Positions 1 through 7,217 are shown, counted from the stretch's first letter. The stretch: 18,060 nt of DNA from SIG480 sp045614365 (GCA_045614365.1 JAZLCV010000040.1:1-18060); one strand, 5' to 3'. The notes: generated by a model not told the origin, from the sequence alone. Program-made: numbers and translations.

Positions 1-1631
1 TGGTCACCTGTTATCATTATCGGACGGATGCCTGCGTTTTTGCATTCCTCTATCGCGCTTTTTACTTCATCACGCACGGGGTCAATCATACCGACGAGCC
101 CGACAAAGCAAAGCTCACACTCAAGCGTCTCAGGTTCAAAATCCGCCGGAACAGAGTCGTGCGTTTTCATCGCAGCAGCAAGAACGCGAAGCGCGCGGTC
201 CGCCATATTCTTGTTGCTCTGGAGAATTTTCTCGCGGATTTCATCCGTCACATCAACCATTTTGCCGTCCACATATGCCTTTGTACATCTTTTCAGAACC
301 TCATCCGGTGCACCTTTAGTAAACTGAACAATACTCCCGTCGGCCTTTTTGTGAACGGTTGACATCATCTTACGCTCGGATGAGAACGGAGCTTCGCCCA
401 CGCGCGGATATTCGTTTTTCTTTTCGTTTTTATCAAAGCCAAGCTTGTGTGCATAATTTACAAGCGCACATTCCGTCGGCTCGCCCACAGCTTCGGAAAG
501 CTCCGTATCAAGCTCCGCATCGGATGCGAGAGCCATTGAGGTTGCGAGAAGCTCTTCGTCTTCTCCGAAGTTCTCCACAACCGTCATTTTATTCTGCGTA
601 AGCGTTCCGGTTTTGTCGGAGCATATAATTTGCGTACATCCGAGCGTTTCCACCGCCGTAAGCTTGCGGATTATCGCATTGCGCTTTGACATATTGGTCA
701 CACCGATTGAAAGCACGATGGTAACAACCGTCGCAAGTCCCTCGGGAATTGCCGCAACAGCAAGAGAAACCGCAATCATAAACGTATCGAGCACAGTATC
801 AAGACGCACACCGCCGCCCGCAAAATATGCACGTACAATGTTTATACCAAAAATAACTATACAAATTCCGATAACGAGTTTTGTGAGAATAGCGGAAAGC
901 TCGGAAAGCTTTAACTGCAACGGTGTTTTACCGTCTTTTGCCTGTGTAAGCGCATCGGCAATTTTGCCCATTTCGGTGTCCATTCCCGTCTGCGTGACGA
1001 CAGCTCGCCCGCGGCCGTAAACAACCGTACTGCCGGAGAAAACCATATTCTTTCTGTCACCAAGCGAGATATTTTCTCCCGCAAGAGTCTCCGATGTTTT
1101 TGTAACCGGTACGGATTCGCCCGTAAGCGCCGCTTCCTCAACCTTCATACTCACCGCTTCAAGAAGCCTTGCATCCGCAGGGACTGCATCGCCTGCCTCA
1201 AGAACAATAACGTCACCCGCAACAAGGTCCTCGCTGTGTACGGTTATAATTCTGCCATCGCGCATTACCTTGGATGTTGCCGCTGCCATCTCCTGCAGTG
1301 CGGCAATAGATTTTTCCGCCTTGCTTTCCTGCACAACGCCGAGCACTGCGTTTATAAGTACAACCGCCATAATGATTATTACGTCTGTCGGAAAATGATT
1401 CTCATAGACCGCCATCACACCGGCGATAACCGCCGCAACAATCAAAATAATTGTCATTGGCTCGGCAAGCTGCCTGAAGAAGCGGTGAAGCAAGCCTTCG
1501 CTTTTTTCTTCGCGCAATTTGTTTTTGCCGTTTTTCGCAAGTCTTGCTTGCGCCTCAGCCGTGCTCAGTCCATTTTCAGATGCAGACAACCCGCGCAGAA
1601 CCTCGCTTGCATCGGTTAAATACTCTTTCAT
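1..1631 (-). CDS. P-type cation-transporting ATPase (Ca/Mn-type, 5' part; truncated by window edge)
   Basis: This is the N-terminal 543 residues of a P2-type ATPase that pumps divalent cations across the membrane using ATP. In order I see an N-terminal cation-ATPase domain, a first pair of membrane helices (about residues 55-100), the actuator loop with TGES at 170-173, and a second membrane pair with PEGL at 296-299. The phosphorylation motif DKTGTLT follows with Asp339, then KGAPDE in the nucleotide-binding domain. The window ends inside the TGD hinge at 541-543. The frame is open throughout. I chose the ATG at 1631 (MKEYLT), preceded 12 nt upstream by AAAGGA. An in-frame ATG at 1643 lies almost on top of that site and looks worse. 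The family includes Ca2+ and Mn2+ pumps. The leader RNA upstream resembles a manganese riboswitch, so Mn2+ export (YoaB-like) is the better guess, but the substrate is inferred. Confidence 0.93.
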   Translation of the reverse strand, partial: MKEYLTDASEVLRGLSASENGLSTAEAQARLAKNGKNKLREEKSEGLLHRFFRQLAEPMTIILIVAAVIAGVMAVYENHFPTDVIIIMAVVLINAVLGVVQESKAEKSIAALQEMAAATSKVMRDGRIITVHSEDLVAGDVIVLEAGDAVPADARLLEAVSMKVEEAALTGESVPVTKTSETLAGENISLGDRKNMVFSGSTVVYGRGRAVVTQTGMDTEMGKIADALTQAKDGKTPLQLKLSELSAILTKLVIGICIVIFGINIVRAYFAGGGVRLDTVLDTFMIAVSLAVAAIPEGLATVVTIVLSIGVTNMSKRNAIIRKLTAVETLGCTQIICSDKTGTLTQNKMTVVENFGEDEELLATSMALASDAELDTELSEAVGEPTECALVNYAHKLGFDKNEKKNEYPRVGEAPFSSERKMMSTVHKKADGSIVQFTKGAPDEVLKRCTKAYVDGKMVDVTDEIREKILQSNKNMADRALRVLAAAMKTHDSVPADFEPETLECELCFVGLVGMIDPVRDEVKSAIEECKNAGIRPIMITGD

Positions 1632-1681
1632 ACCTGTAGTCATTCCTTTCTGTTGTGCTTAATTTTATTATATTATAAAAT

Positions 1682-1749
1682 CAAAATGCAAAGCATTTTG
1701 TTCCTTTTTTATTCTCTCTTATCTATTATCTGTCTGAATTAATTCAGAC
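1682..1749 (-). repeat. Dispersed hairpin/heptamer element, copy A
   Basis: Read on the minus strand (transcript sense) there are three parts. A perfect 8-bp dyad, GTCTGAATTAATTCAGAC, lies at 1732-1749. A purine-rich spacer of 31 nt follows (1701-1731), made of the 7-nt units AGATAAT, AGATAAG, AGAGAAT and AAAAAAG plus 3 nt. A second dyad lies at 1682-1700, with arms CAAAATGC/GCATTTTG and a 3-nt loop. The same arrangement recurs at 5124-5198 and, without the second dyad, at 15787-15833. This copy sits in the 5' leader of the ATPase gene, downstream of the riboswitch terminator. It has no coding capacity. I do not recognise it as a named repeat family. Confidence 0.8.
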
Positions 1750-1770
1750 TTATTATATGCTTTTTATATA

Positions 1771-1807
1771 TAAAAAAGACTTATCTGCAAAAAATGCAAA
1801 TAAGTCT
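1771..1807 (-). terminator. Intrinsic terminator in the ATPase leader (riboswitch expression platform)
   Basis: The arms AGACTTAT (1777-1784) and ATAAGTCT (1800-1807) flank a second 4-bp helix TGCA/TGCA, separated from them by one C/A mismatch and closed by an A-rich loop. On the minus strand the stem is followed by a run of five to six U. It lies about 80 nt after the predicted transcription start and about 140 nt before the ATPase start, which is the position of an attenuator. Its 5' arm includes the GAGAC segment that would form the 3' side of the aptamer's P1 helix. This suggests mutually exclusive folding. Confidence 0.8.
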
Positions 1808-1888
1808 CATCATTTAAAATAAAGCCAGAGCGAAAAACGCACGGTTGTTGACTTTACTGCGCAAAGCGCCGATTACTCCCCTTTTGAT
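1800..1888 (-). promoter_or_regulatory. Candidate yybP-ykoY-type (Mn2+) riboswitch aptamer
   Basis: The minus-strand leader begins AUCAAAAGGGGAGUA. It then has a small GCGC-UUU-GCGC hairpin and a longer hairpin whose outer helix is UAAAGUC pairing with GGCUUUA, around an internal ACAACCG segment. It ends in GAGACUU, which overlaps the terminator arm. From memory, the yybP-ykoY class has a 5' GGGGAGUA element, a hairpin with AAAGUC/GGCUUU arms and a 3' AAGACCU strand, so three of three landmarks match. The class is manganese-sensing and often precedes P-type ATPases, MntP or TerC-like genes, which fits the downstream gene. Weak points are a short P1 (only 3-4 clear pairs) and a compact second half. 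I could not run a covariance model. Confidence 0.62.
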
Positions 1889-1894
1889 AAACCA

Positions 1895-1923
1895 ATTATA
1901 AATCATTCCGGAAAATTTTTCAA
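1895..1923 (-). promoter_or_regulatory. Sigma-A promoter for the riboswitch/ATPase transcript
   Basis: The -35 box TTGAAA (1918-1923) and the -10 box TATAAT (1895-1900) are separated by exactly 17 nt. The predicted start is near 1888, directly at the beginning of the GGGGAGUA leader RNA. The promoter lies in the gap after the Asp23-family stop codon, so the ATPase is transcribed independently of the spoIIIA operon. Confidence 0.8.
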
Positions 1924-1967
1924 GCCTTAATTTGTAAATTATTTTTAAACCCGCGCGAAAGCTTTCT

Positions 1968-2369
1968 TTATTCTGCAGATACTTCTTCTGCAACCTTTTT
2001 CTTTTTTGATTCCTTTTCAAATGCAACGTTTCCAACCTTAACGTTTACCGCGCTCACCGAAAGCCCTGTCATGGACTCAACCGCTGTTATAACATTTGCC
2101 TGAACAGATTTTGCAACCGTGGGAATTACAAAGCCTTTCTTCACGGTCAGTGTAAGTGCAATCTCTGCGCTGTCCTCACCTATCGTAATCTTAACACCCT
2201 TTGACGTTGCTTTTTTTCCGAGAAAATCCGCAACCGTCGAGGCACCGAGAGCCGCAACACCGTCAATTTCCAACGCCGCAATGGATGCTATGGATGCTAT
2301 AACCTCTTCAGATATCGTAACGCTGCCGTTTTCGTCTGTTTTTGCTACATATTCTTTAATTTCAGCCAT
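1968..2369 (-). CDS. Asp23/Gls24 family protein (YloU-like)
   Basis: This 133-residue protein of the Asp23/Gls24 envelope stress family is small and without a signal peptide. Residues 1-115 carry the family pattern: a start with a short acidic strand (GSVTISEEVIASIASIAALEI), the glycine-rich turn DGVAALG, then an alternating strand-helix core ending in VNVKVGNVAF. A lysine/glutamate-rich tail follows. Family members are membrane-associated or cytosolic scaffolds whose biochemistry is not well defined. The start is the ATG at 2369 with AAGGAG 11 nt upstream; the GTG four codons earlier overlaps that site. It lies 50 nt after spoIIIAH. The spoIIIAH-asp23 neighbourhood is common in Clostridia, so it is probably the last gene of the spoIIIA transcript, although housekeeping expression is also possible. 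Confidence 0.88.
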   Translation of the reverse strand: MAEIKEYVAKTDENGSVTISEEVIASIASIAALEIDGVAALGASTVADFLGKKATSKGVKITIGEDSAEIALTLTVKKGFVIPTVAKSVQANVITAVESMTGLSVSAVNVKVGNVAFEKESKKKKVAEEVSAE

Positions 2370-2419
2370 AATGAGATACACTCCTTCTACTGTGTTATAT
2401 CTATAGTATACCTCATTTC

Positions 2420-2974
2420 TTACTTAATTTCAATAATTTTTATCTGTCCCGGCAAAAAATCTGTTTCGCTCACCGCAATATCCTTTATTTTTGTTGTATC
2501 ACTTGCCGAAAGTCCGTCCTCCGGAGCCGTGACGATGACGTTCACGCCCGTGTCATTTATAAGCGCAACGCAGTCTGTATATCCCTTCGCTTTTACAAGC
2601 GTTTCAATACGCGTTTCGCTGACTGCCCCCGTTGAAATGGTTTCGATGCTCTCTGCCGCGCTGTCTCGCGATGCCTGTGAAAGATTTTCCTCAGAAAGAG
2701 CTTCCTTAAGTGTTGTCAGCGCGGTATCACGTGCTTTTTGCTTTTCCTCACGTGCACGGCTGAAATACTCCGCAACATCTCCGTTTGCATCTTTTTTCAC
2801 GTTTTCTTCACCTTCCCGAACCTGCTCTTCTGTCCCCGAAACCGTACTGCTTTGCCCGAGATTTCCTTCAATCCTTTCCGAATCCTCCTCCGGGTTGACC
2901 GTGTTCATATTCAGATAAACCGCCACGCACACAAACAAGATAATTACCGTAGCCACAAGATTTTTCTTCTTCAT
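2420..2974 (-). CDS. spoIIIAH: Stage III sporulation protein AH
   Basis: SpoIIIAH is the mother-cell partner of forespore SpoIIQ in the channel (feeding tube) that links the two cells during engulfment. The product is 184 residues from the ATG at 2974 (MKKKNLV). One membrane helix spans about residues 5-23. An acidic, low-complexity linker with ENVKKDANGDVAEYF follows, then a helical segment (EEKQKARDTAL) and the C-terminal ring-building fold (about 105-184) ending in LPGQIKIIEIK. This matches the order in the family, although it is a little shorter than the roughly 218-residue Bacillus protein. An ATG at 2995 overlaps the spoIIIAG stop codon (ATGA) and is a possible alternative giving seven more residues. 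I prefer 2974 because the family starts with a Lys-rich stretch directly before the helix. Confidence 0.93.
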   Translation of the reverse strand: MKKKNLVATVIILFVCVAVYLNMNTVNPEEDSERIEGNLGQSSTVSGTEEQVREGEENVKKDANGDVAEYFSRAREEKQKARDTALTTLKEALSEENLSQASRDSAAESIETISTGAVSETRIETLVKAKGYTDCVALINDTGVNVIVTAPEDGLSASDTTKIKDIAVSETDFLPGQIKIIEIK

Positions 2975-2991
2975 ACTTATAACCATACCTT

Positions 2992-3510
2992 TCATTCTTT
3001 CATTTTTATAACGCTTATTCTGTCGCTTCCCAGTCCCGTAATCGCGCTTACCGCACCAATCACTTTTTCGCGCAGCGTTGCACTTCCGGCTCCGTCGCAT
3101 ATGATCACAGCACCGCGAAACTCCGGATACAGCTCTTTTACAAGAACAGGACTCTCACCGCCCGAACCGCCGTTCATAATGCTCGGCTTTGTGTCAACAT
3201 CGCTCTCGCTTGCTCTTTCATCCTCGCGCCGGCTTTCGCGCGATTCTTTTGCAAAAACGCTTTCCGGTCCCGAGCTTACCGAAAGCATCACTTTGCATCT
3301 TCCCACCCCCTCACACTCGGAAAGAGTCCGCTCAACCTGCTTTTCAAACATCTGCAGATTGAAGCTTTCTGTCTTTTTTCCTTCTTCACTGTTCTTTTCA
3401 TTGCCCGGGAAGGTCAGAAGCAGAAATCCCGCCGCAATGACAAGCAATATGTATTTGTACTTTCCTGCAAAGCCTGTGATTTTTCCGAAATCCCATTTTA
3501 CATCCGTCAT
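2992..3510 (-). CDS. spoIIIAG: Stage III sporulation protein AG
   Basis: SpoIIIAG forms the large membrane-anchored ring of the SpoIIIA-SpoIIQ channel in the mother-cell envelope. The product is 172 residues with a single membrane helix at about 20-36 (YILLVIAAGFLLLTF). A short charged linker is followed by the extracytoplasmic ring-building domain, which starts at LQMFEKQVERTLSECEGVGRCKVMLSV. A serine/arginine/aspartate-rich insertion (about 89-118) comes in the middle, and the fold ends in VISAITGLGS-type helix and strand elements. The insertion matches the position where other SpoIIIAG proteins have a beta-rich extension. The start codon overlaps the spoIIIAF stop by 4 nt, indicating translational coupling. 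Confidence 0.94.
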   Translation of the reverse strand: MTDVKWDFGKITGFAGKYKYILLVIAAGFLLLTFPGNEKNSEEGKKTESFNLQMFEKQVERTLSECEGVGRCKVMLSVSSGPESVFAKESRESRREDERASESDVDTKPSIMNGGSGGESPVLVKELYPEFRGAVIICDGAGSATLREKVIGAVSAITGLGSDRISVIKMKE

Positions 3511-3980
3511 TTTTCTCCCTCTTTTTCCGTTTTTATACGTTCACGCGCAATCCCGAGTTCCTTCACGGCAAGCTCCGCTGCTGCAATAAGCTCTGCATCA
3601 CTTCCGGCTGTTATATACGCACTGTCCGGTTTTCCGTCTTTGCACCTTACGGTGATATCACACTTTATACCCAGGCTTTCCGCCCTCTGCAATATATATG
3701 CACGTACATTTTCTTCTATGAGCTCATCCCTGATATTATCTTGCTCCCCAAGCATTTTTTCATATATTTTCTCTGCCTTAAGTGAGTATTTTTCCATCTC
3801 AGCAGACAAGGCAGAAATATCCACCCGGCTTATGGGTGAAAGAAGCGTTACCGTCATAAGCAGACACGATGCAAGAGAAACAGCTCTTCCTGCAGCATTT
3901 TTCGGACACAATGCAGTTATAACGGATACAATAAGCGTCACCGCCGCGATTGATGTTACCCAATCTTCAACAAACTGCAT
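3507..3980 (-). CDS. spoIIIAF: Stage III sporulation protein AF
   Basis: SpoIIIAF is a component of the mother-cell membrane channel complex. The product is 157 residues. Two hydrophobic helices lie at about 9-25 and 31-50 (ALCPKNAAGRAVSL between them). A helical stretch (SALSAEMEKYSLKAEKIYEKML) is followed by a soluble C-terminal ring-building-like domain from about residue 75, which contains ILQRAESLGIKCDITVRC. Length and order fit the family. The ATG at 3980 follows the spoIIIAE stop codon directly with no gap, and the gene ends in a 4-nt overlap with spoIIIAG, so it lies in the tightest part of the operon. Confidence 0.93.
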   Translation of the reverse strand: MQFVEDWVTSIAAVTLIVSVITALCPKNAAGRAVSLASCLLMTVTLLSPISRVDISALSAEMEKYSLKAEKIYEKMLGEQDNIRDELIEENVRAYILQRAESLGIKCDITVRCKDGKPDSAYITAGSDAELIAAAELAVKELGIARERIKTEKEGEK

Positions 3981-5081
3981 TTATCCCACCCCCGCACTGC
4001 TCATTGCCGCAACAACCGTTATGAAAATAACCGTTACGCACGATGATGCCATCGCAAGCACAAGTCCGAAGCTCTGTCCCAGGCGGTCACAAAGCTCCGA
4101 AATACTCCCGCCGATCATCGGTGATGCACATACCGCGCAAACCTTAAACAGAATATAGTTTCCCGCAAGCGAGCAGAAAGGAACAACACACGCAGAGAGA
4201 ACAACAAGCATACCAAAAACACCTATAGTGTTTTTTATCACTGCTGCACCCGACAGCACTGTTTCCGCCGCATCTGCCATTATCCCGCCGACAACCGGCA
4301 CACCTCCTGCCGCGAGCTGCATCACGCGCAATCCCGCCTTGTCCACGCTTCCGGAAACGATGCCTGCAACGGTTATGTACGATATAAACGCACCAAGAAG
4401 AAATTTAAGCGAAACTGAAACTATCTTCGTCGCCATATCTCCTATTCTGCGGAGTGAATCGTTTCTGACCGCGGCATTTGCCGTTGCGGCGAAGATATTG
4501 ATATACACAAGAGGAAGAAGCACACTGCTGATTAACGAAATGAGCACATCGCCAAAAAACGCAGATGCCGCCGCCTTTGCAATGGCCGCACCCGGAACTC
4601 CGCTTGCAGCCTCTGCCGCCGCTATCGTCGGAAGAAGCGCCTTTGAAAAAGAGTCGATCTGATAAATCAGATCACGTCCCATCCCGATAACACTCCTCAG
4701 GGTTCCCGATGCCGCCGCAGTTACCGCAAGTGCCGAAGTCAGCGACAGCGCAAGATTTACCGAGGCTGAGTCCTTCGCTGTCCCCATAGCACTCACCGTG
4801 CCTCCGAGCATTGACACCGCAACAACCGACACCACGCACTTCATCCCGCTCGTCAGAACGCTTCTTAAATTCCGGCATAACTTATCCCATATCACCGCAA
4901 GCCCGTCCTTAAAGGAAAGATCAGCCGAAAGCTCAATGTCCGATGCATCATCCGGAACGGCACGCGCAAGCTCGTCCGCGCCGAGCGCATCCATCTGTCT
5001 CTCGTAAAAATTCTTTTCCGCCGCCCTGCACGGAATCGCAAGCAGAATAATTACCGCTGCAAAACACAGAACTTTTTTCAT
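3981..5081 (-). CDS. spoIIIAE: Stage III sporulation protein AE
   Basis: SpoIIIAE is the large polytopic membrane protein of the SpoIIIA complex. The product is 366 residues. A signal sequence (about 1-20) is followed by an extracytoplasmic helix region and then by many membrane helices from about residue 80 to the C-terminus. The family core sits near 250-290, with LRVMQLAAGGVPVVGG and ETVLSGAAVIKNTIG. Length is close to the roughly 400 of other family members. The start at 5081 is supported by GGAGG 11 nt upstream. Unlike the other joins in the operon, a 118-nt gap separates this gene from spoIIIAD, and it contains copy B of the dispersed repeat. Confidence 0.95.
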   Translation of the reverse strand: MKKVLCFAAVIILLAIPCRAAEKNFYERQMDALGADELARAVPDDASDIELSADLSFKDGLAVIWDKLCRNLRSVLTSGMKCVVSVVAVSMLGGTVSAMGTAKDSASVNLALSLTSALAVTAAASGTLRSVIGMGRDLIYQIDSFSKALLPTIAAAEAASGVPGAAIAKAAASAFFGDVLISLISSVLLPLVYINIFAATANAAVRNDSLRRIGDMATKIVSVSLKFLLGAFISYITVAGIVSGSVDKAGLRVMQLAAGGVPVVGGIMADAAETVLSGAAVIKNTIGVFGMLVVLSACVVPFCSLAGNYILFKVCAVCASPMIGGSISELCDRLGQSFGLVLAMASSCVTVIFITVVAAMSSAGVG

Positions 5082-5123
5082 ATGTATCTATGCCTCCATA
5101 CGCGCACAACATATTTATAAATC

Positions 5124-5198
5124 CAAAATGCAACGCATTTTGCACCTCAACTATTACCTCTTAACTCTTATCTCTTACCTGTCCGAATTCATTCGGAC
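5124..5198 (-). repeat. Dispersed hairpin/heptamer element, copy B
   Basis: Read on the minus strand, the perfect dyad GTCCGAATTCATTCGGAC (5181-5198) comes first. A purine-rich spacer of 38 nt (5143-5180) follows, made of AGGTAAG, AGATAAG, AGTTAAG, AGGTAAT and AGTTGAG plus 3 nt. The second dyad is at 5124-5142, with arms CAAAATGC/GCATTTTG. Compared with copy A, the first dyad has a T-A pair replaced by C-G, and the spacer is exactly one 7-nt unit longer. The element starts 2 nt beyond the spoIIIAD stop codon and fills most of the spoIIIAD-spoIIIAE gap, so it would be transcribed inside the operon mRNA. Confidence 0.82.
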
Positions 5199-5199
5199 A

Positions 5200-5580
5200 C
5201 TACATACCTATTTGCCGAAGCACGGCAAGCATCAACGGCGCCGCGCACATTACCGATGCTGCTCCTGCCACAAGCTCAATATAAGAAGCCGCGGAGCTTA
5301 CGCCCGCATCCCTGCACACATCGCACCCGATGCGCGACACAATGCTTATTCCGACACATCGCAGCACGGGAGCCATCAGCTCGCGCGCTATCCCCGCACC
5401 GCCTGCAAGCTCATGAATAAACTTTATCACAGAACCGAGAAGCCCCGATGCCGCAAATACCATTCCGATAATCAGCACAAGCGTCATAACCACTGCCATT
5501 TCCGGAACGCTTTTTCGAAGCAACGATGCCGTTATAACTCCAACAAGCGCAATAGCGCACACACGAACAAGCTCTCCCAT
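5200..5580 (-). CDS. spoIIIAD: Stage III sporulation protein AD
   Basis: SpoIIIAD is a small polytopic membrane subunit of the SpoIIIA complex. The product is 126 residues, with hydrophobic helices at about 5-22, 27-50 and 98-122 and a central amphipathic region that includes ELMAPVLRCVGISIVSRIGCDVC. Length and pattern match the family (about 130). The start lies 4 nt after the spoIIIAC stop codon. Two nucleotides beyond its own stop the repeat element begins. Confidence 0.93.
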   Translation of the reverse strand: MGELVRVCAIALVGVITASLLRKSVPEMAVVMTLVLIIGMVFAASGLLGSVIKFIHELAGGAGIARELMAPVLRCVGISIVSRIGCDVCRDAGVSSAASYIELVAGAASVMCAAPLMLAVLRQIGM

Positions 5581-5584
5581 AATC

Positions 5585-5779
5585 TCAGAAGCCGAAGGTG
5601 GATTTCACCAGATCAAAGAGATTGCTTATCTCGCGTACTATAATCATAAGTACCACTATAAGTCCGGCAAGCGTTGTCATCATCGCCTGCTCCTCGCGCC
5701 CCGAGCGGACAAGAAGCTGATTGAGAACAGCCACAAGTATTCCTATTGCCGCAACCTTAAAAATCAAATCAACCTGCAT
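5585..5779 (-). CDS. spoIIIAC: Stage III sporulation protein AC
   Basis: SpoIIIAC is a very small two-helix membrane subunit of the complex, 64 residues here, matching the family's usual 65-68. Helices lie at about 4-23 and 32-51. The motif GREEQAMMTTLAGLIVVL spans the loop and second helix and is typical. I chose the ATG at 5779 (MQVDLIFK), which has AAAGGG 9 nt upstream. The frame stays open for 18 further codons, but that longer start would run into spoIIIAB and has no comparable binding site. Confidence 0.93.
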   Translation of the reverse strand: MQVDLIFKVAAIGILVAVLNQLLVRSGREEQAMMTTLAGLIVVLMIIVREISNLFDLVKSTFGF

Positions 5780-5799
5780 TTTTACAATCCCTTTTCTCT

Positions 5800-6315
5800 T
5801 CAGATAAAAACTATAACAACAGATATCCCGCATATTATGCCGAGCTTTGCATACAGCCCTCCGAGCCTGCGCCTGTCGCTGTCTGCAACTGCCAAAATCG
5901 ACTCCAGTGTGCGCGATGTTCTCTCAATGCTTATTTTCTGCTCATCTGCACTGTATCTTCCGAGTACGTTTCCGAGCGATACCAGCTCTTCCTTTTCCCT
6001 CGCACTGAGAGTCAGAGCTGCGTTATGTGAAAGCTGTTTTTTCCAGATAATTCCGAACGGAATATCCCTGCGCCGCCTCATCTCCTCCGCACATTCGGAG
6101 AAAAAGGCACAGAACGGCTCCGGCATTTCCCTTCCGAGCTTTTGCAAAACCGACTCAAGCGGGCTTAACAGTTCTGCAATCTCCGCTCGCATAATTTCAA
6201 GCGCGCGGCAAAACATAGAAAGCGTACGTACGCGTGCCGACAGCTCTGACGATGCCGAAATACCGATAAGCGTCGCACCTCCCGCAAGAAGAATCACCCC
6301 TATAGCTTTTATCAT
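5800..6315 (-). CDS. spoIIIAB: Stage III sporulation protein AB
   Basis: SpoIIIAB is a membrane-anchored subunit that resembles type II secretion GspF-like proteins and is thought to work with the SpoIIIAA ATPase. The product is 171 residues. A hydrophobic N-terminal helix (3-20) is followed by a helical cytoplasmic body with LLSPLESVLQKLGREMP, then the typical LGRYSADEQKISIERT segment near 118-133. A C-terminal hydrophobic helix occupies about 155-171. Length is normal. It follows spoIIIAA by 2 nt and ends 20 nt before the spoIIIAC start. Confidence 0.93.
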   Translation of the reverse strand: MIKAIGVILLAGGATLIGISASSELSARVRTLSMFCRALEIMRAEIAELLSPLESVLQKLGREMPEPFCAFFSECAEEMRRRRDIPFGIIWKKQLSHNAALTLSAREKEELVSLGNVLGRYSADEQKISIERTSRTLESILAVADSDRRRLGGLYAKLGIICGISVVIVFI

Positions 6316-6317
6316 TT

Positions 6318-7217
6318 TTACCTTCCTTTCTGCACATCCTCAATTTTTTTCAAAAAGCCGTTTCCGTCTTTTTCAAGAGTTATTACACATTCAAAAGCCT
6401 TGATATCAAAAAGCCCGCGGTATGTATCACGCCGCAGAATCTCCGGCAATGTCCTTCCGTGTGCAGTCGCAAGAATGCCTGTTCCGCATCCTAAAATGCT
6501 CCTGACAGCTTTACAGTCCGCCTCATCGGATATCTCATCCATTGCAATAATGTCCGGAGTCATCGCCCGCAAAAGCATCATACTTCCCCGCGCTTTATCT
6601 ATACCGTCAAGCACATCCGTACACCTTCCGACATCAAGCTGAGGAACCCCTCTGTATTTTGCGGCAAGCTCTCCCCGCTCGTCCACAAGAGATATGCGCA
6701 CACCTCGGTCAGAAACACTTCGTACAAGGTCACGCAAAAGCGTTGTCTTTCCCCCGCCCGGCGGCGCGATAATCAGCGTATTCCGGAATACACTATCCCG
6801 CATCACGGCATCATATATATCATCCGATGCACCTTTAATCTCCTTTGCTATGCGTATTGAAACAGAGGAAAGCTCCCGCATACCGGAAACCCCGTCCGAG
6901 CTTTTTACTACACTGCCACAAAGCCCAACTCTGTGCCCGCCGCGAACGGTAACAAACCCTTGCGCCACACTCTCCCTCGCACAGTGAAGCGAGCTTTCCG
7001 TCGCAAGCTCCAGAACATCGGAAAGGTCTTCCGCCGTAATCTCACGTGAAAGAAGCCTCTCTGCGCCGTTTGCAAACACCGAAAAACCAACTCCCGCACG
7101 CAAGCGAAGTTCGCGCGCGTTTCGCTGTTCTTCATCGGAAAGCATCTCCGCGAAAGATCTGAGTCTCCGTGGAAGAAACGTTGCCGCTTCATTGAATGCT
7201 TTTATCTTATAATCCAT
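6318..7217 (-). CDS. spoIIIAA: Stage III sporulation protein AA, ATPase
   Basis: SpoIIIAA is the cytoplasmic ATPase of the SpoIIIA complex, related to type II/IV secretion ATPases, and supplies energy for the mother cell-forespore channel. The product is 299 residues. An N-terminal domain (about 1-110) includes GFVTVRGGHRVGLCG. The P-loop APPGGGKTT lies at 151-159, a conserved SLVDERGELA segment at 176-185, and Walker B IIAMDEI at 223-229, followed by TAHG at 251-254. All catalytic motifs look intact. The ATG at 7217 has AAGGAG 9 nt upstream. It is the first gene of the operon, and a candidate sigma-E promoter lies just in front of it. Confidence 0.95.
   Translation of the reverse strand: MDYKIKAFNEAATFLPRRLRSFAEMLSDEEQRNARELRLRAGVGFSVFANGAERLLSREITAEDLSDVLELATESSLHCARESVAQGFVTVRGGHRVGLCGSVVKSSDGVSGMRELSSVSIRIAKEIKGASDDIYDAVMRDSVFRNTLIIAPPGGGKTTLLRDLVRSVSDRGVRISLVDERGELAAKYRGVPQLDVGRCTDVLDGIDKARGSMMLLRAMTPDIIAMDEISDEADCKAVRSILGCGTGILATAHGRTLPEILRRDTYRGLFDIKAFECVITLEKDGNGFLKKIEDVQKGR

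Noticed and set aside
1..1631. Possible broken or frameshifted ATPase
   Set aside because: The frame is continuous from 1631 to base 1 with TGES, PEGL and DKTGTLT all in place. The lack of a stop is due only to the window edge.
1814..2035. Minus-strand open frame of 73 codons between the ATPase and the Asp23-family gene
   Set aside because: It overlaps the riboswitch, its promoter and the Asp23-family 3' end, is very basic without a recognisable domain, and has no convincing ribosome binding site.
2738..3589. Plus-strand open frame of 283 codons opposite spoIIIAG/AH
   Set aside because: It is antisense to two well-supported sporulation genes. Its Ser/Pro/Leu-rich composition is typical of a shadow frame.
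5124..5198. Repeat copy B as an intrinsic terminator after spoIIIAD
   Set aside because: Neither hairpin is followed by a U tract on the minus strand. The sequence after the stems is purine-rich, and the operon clearly continues.
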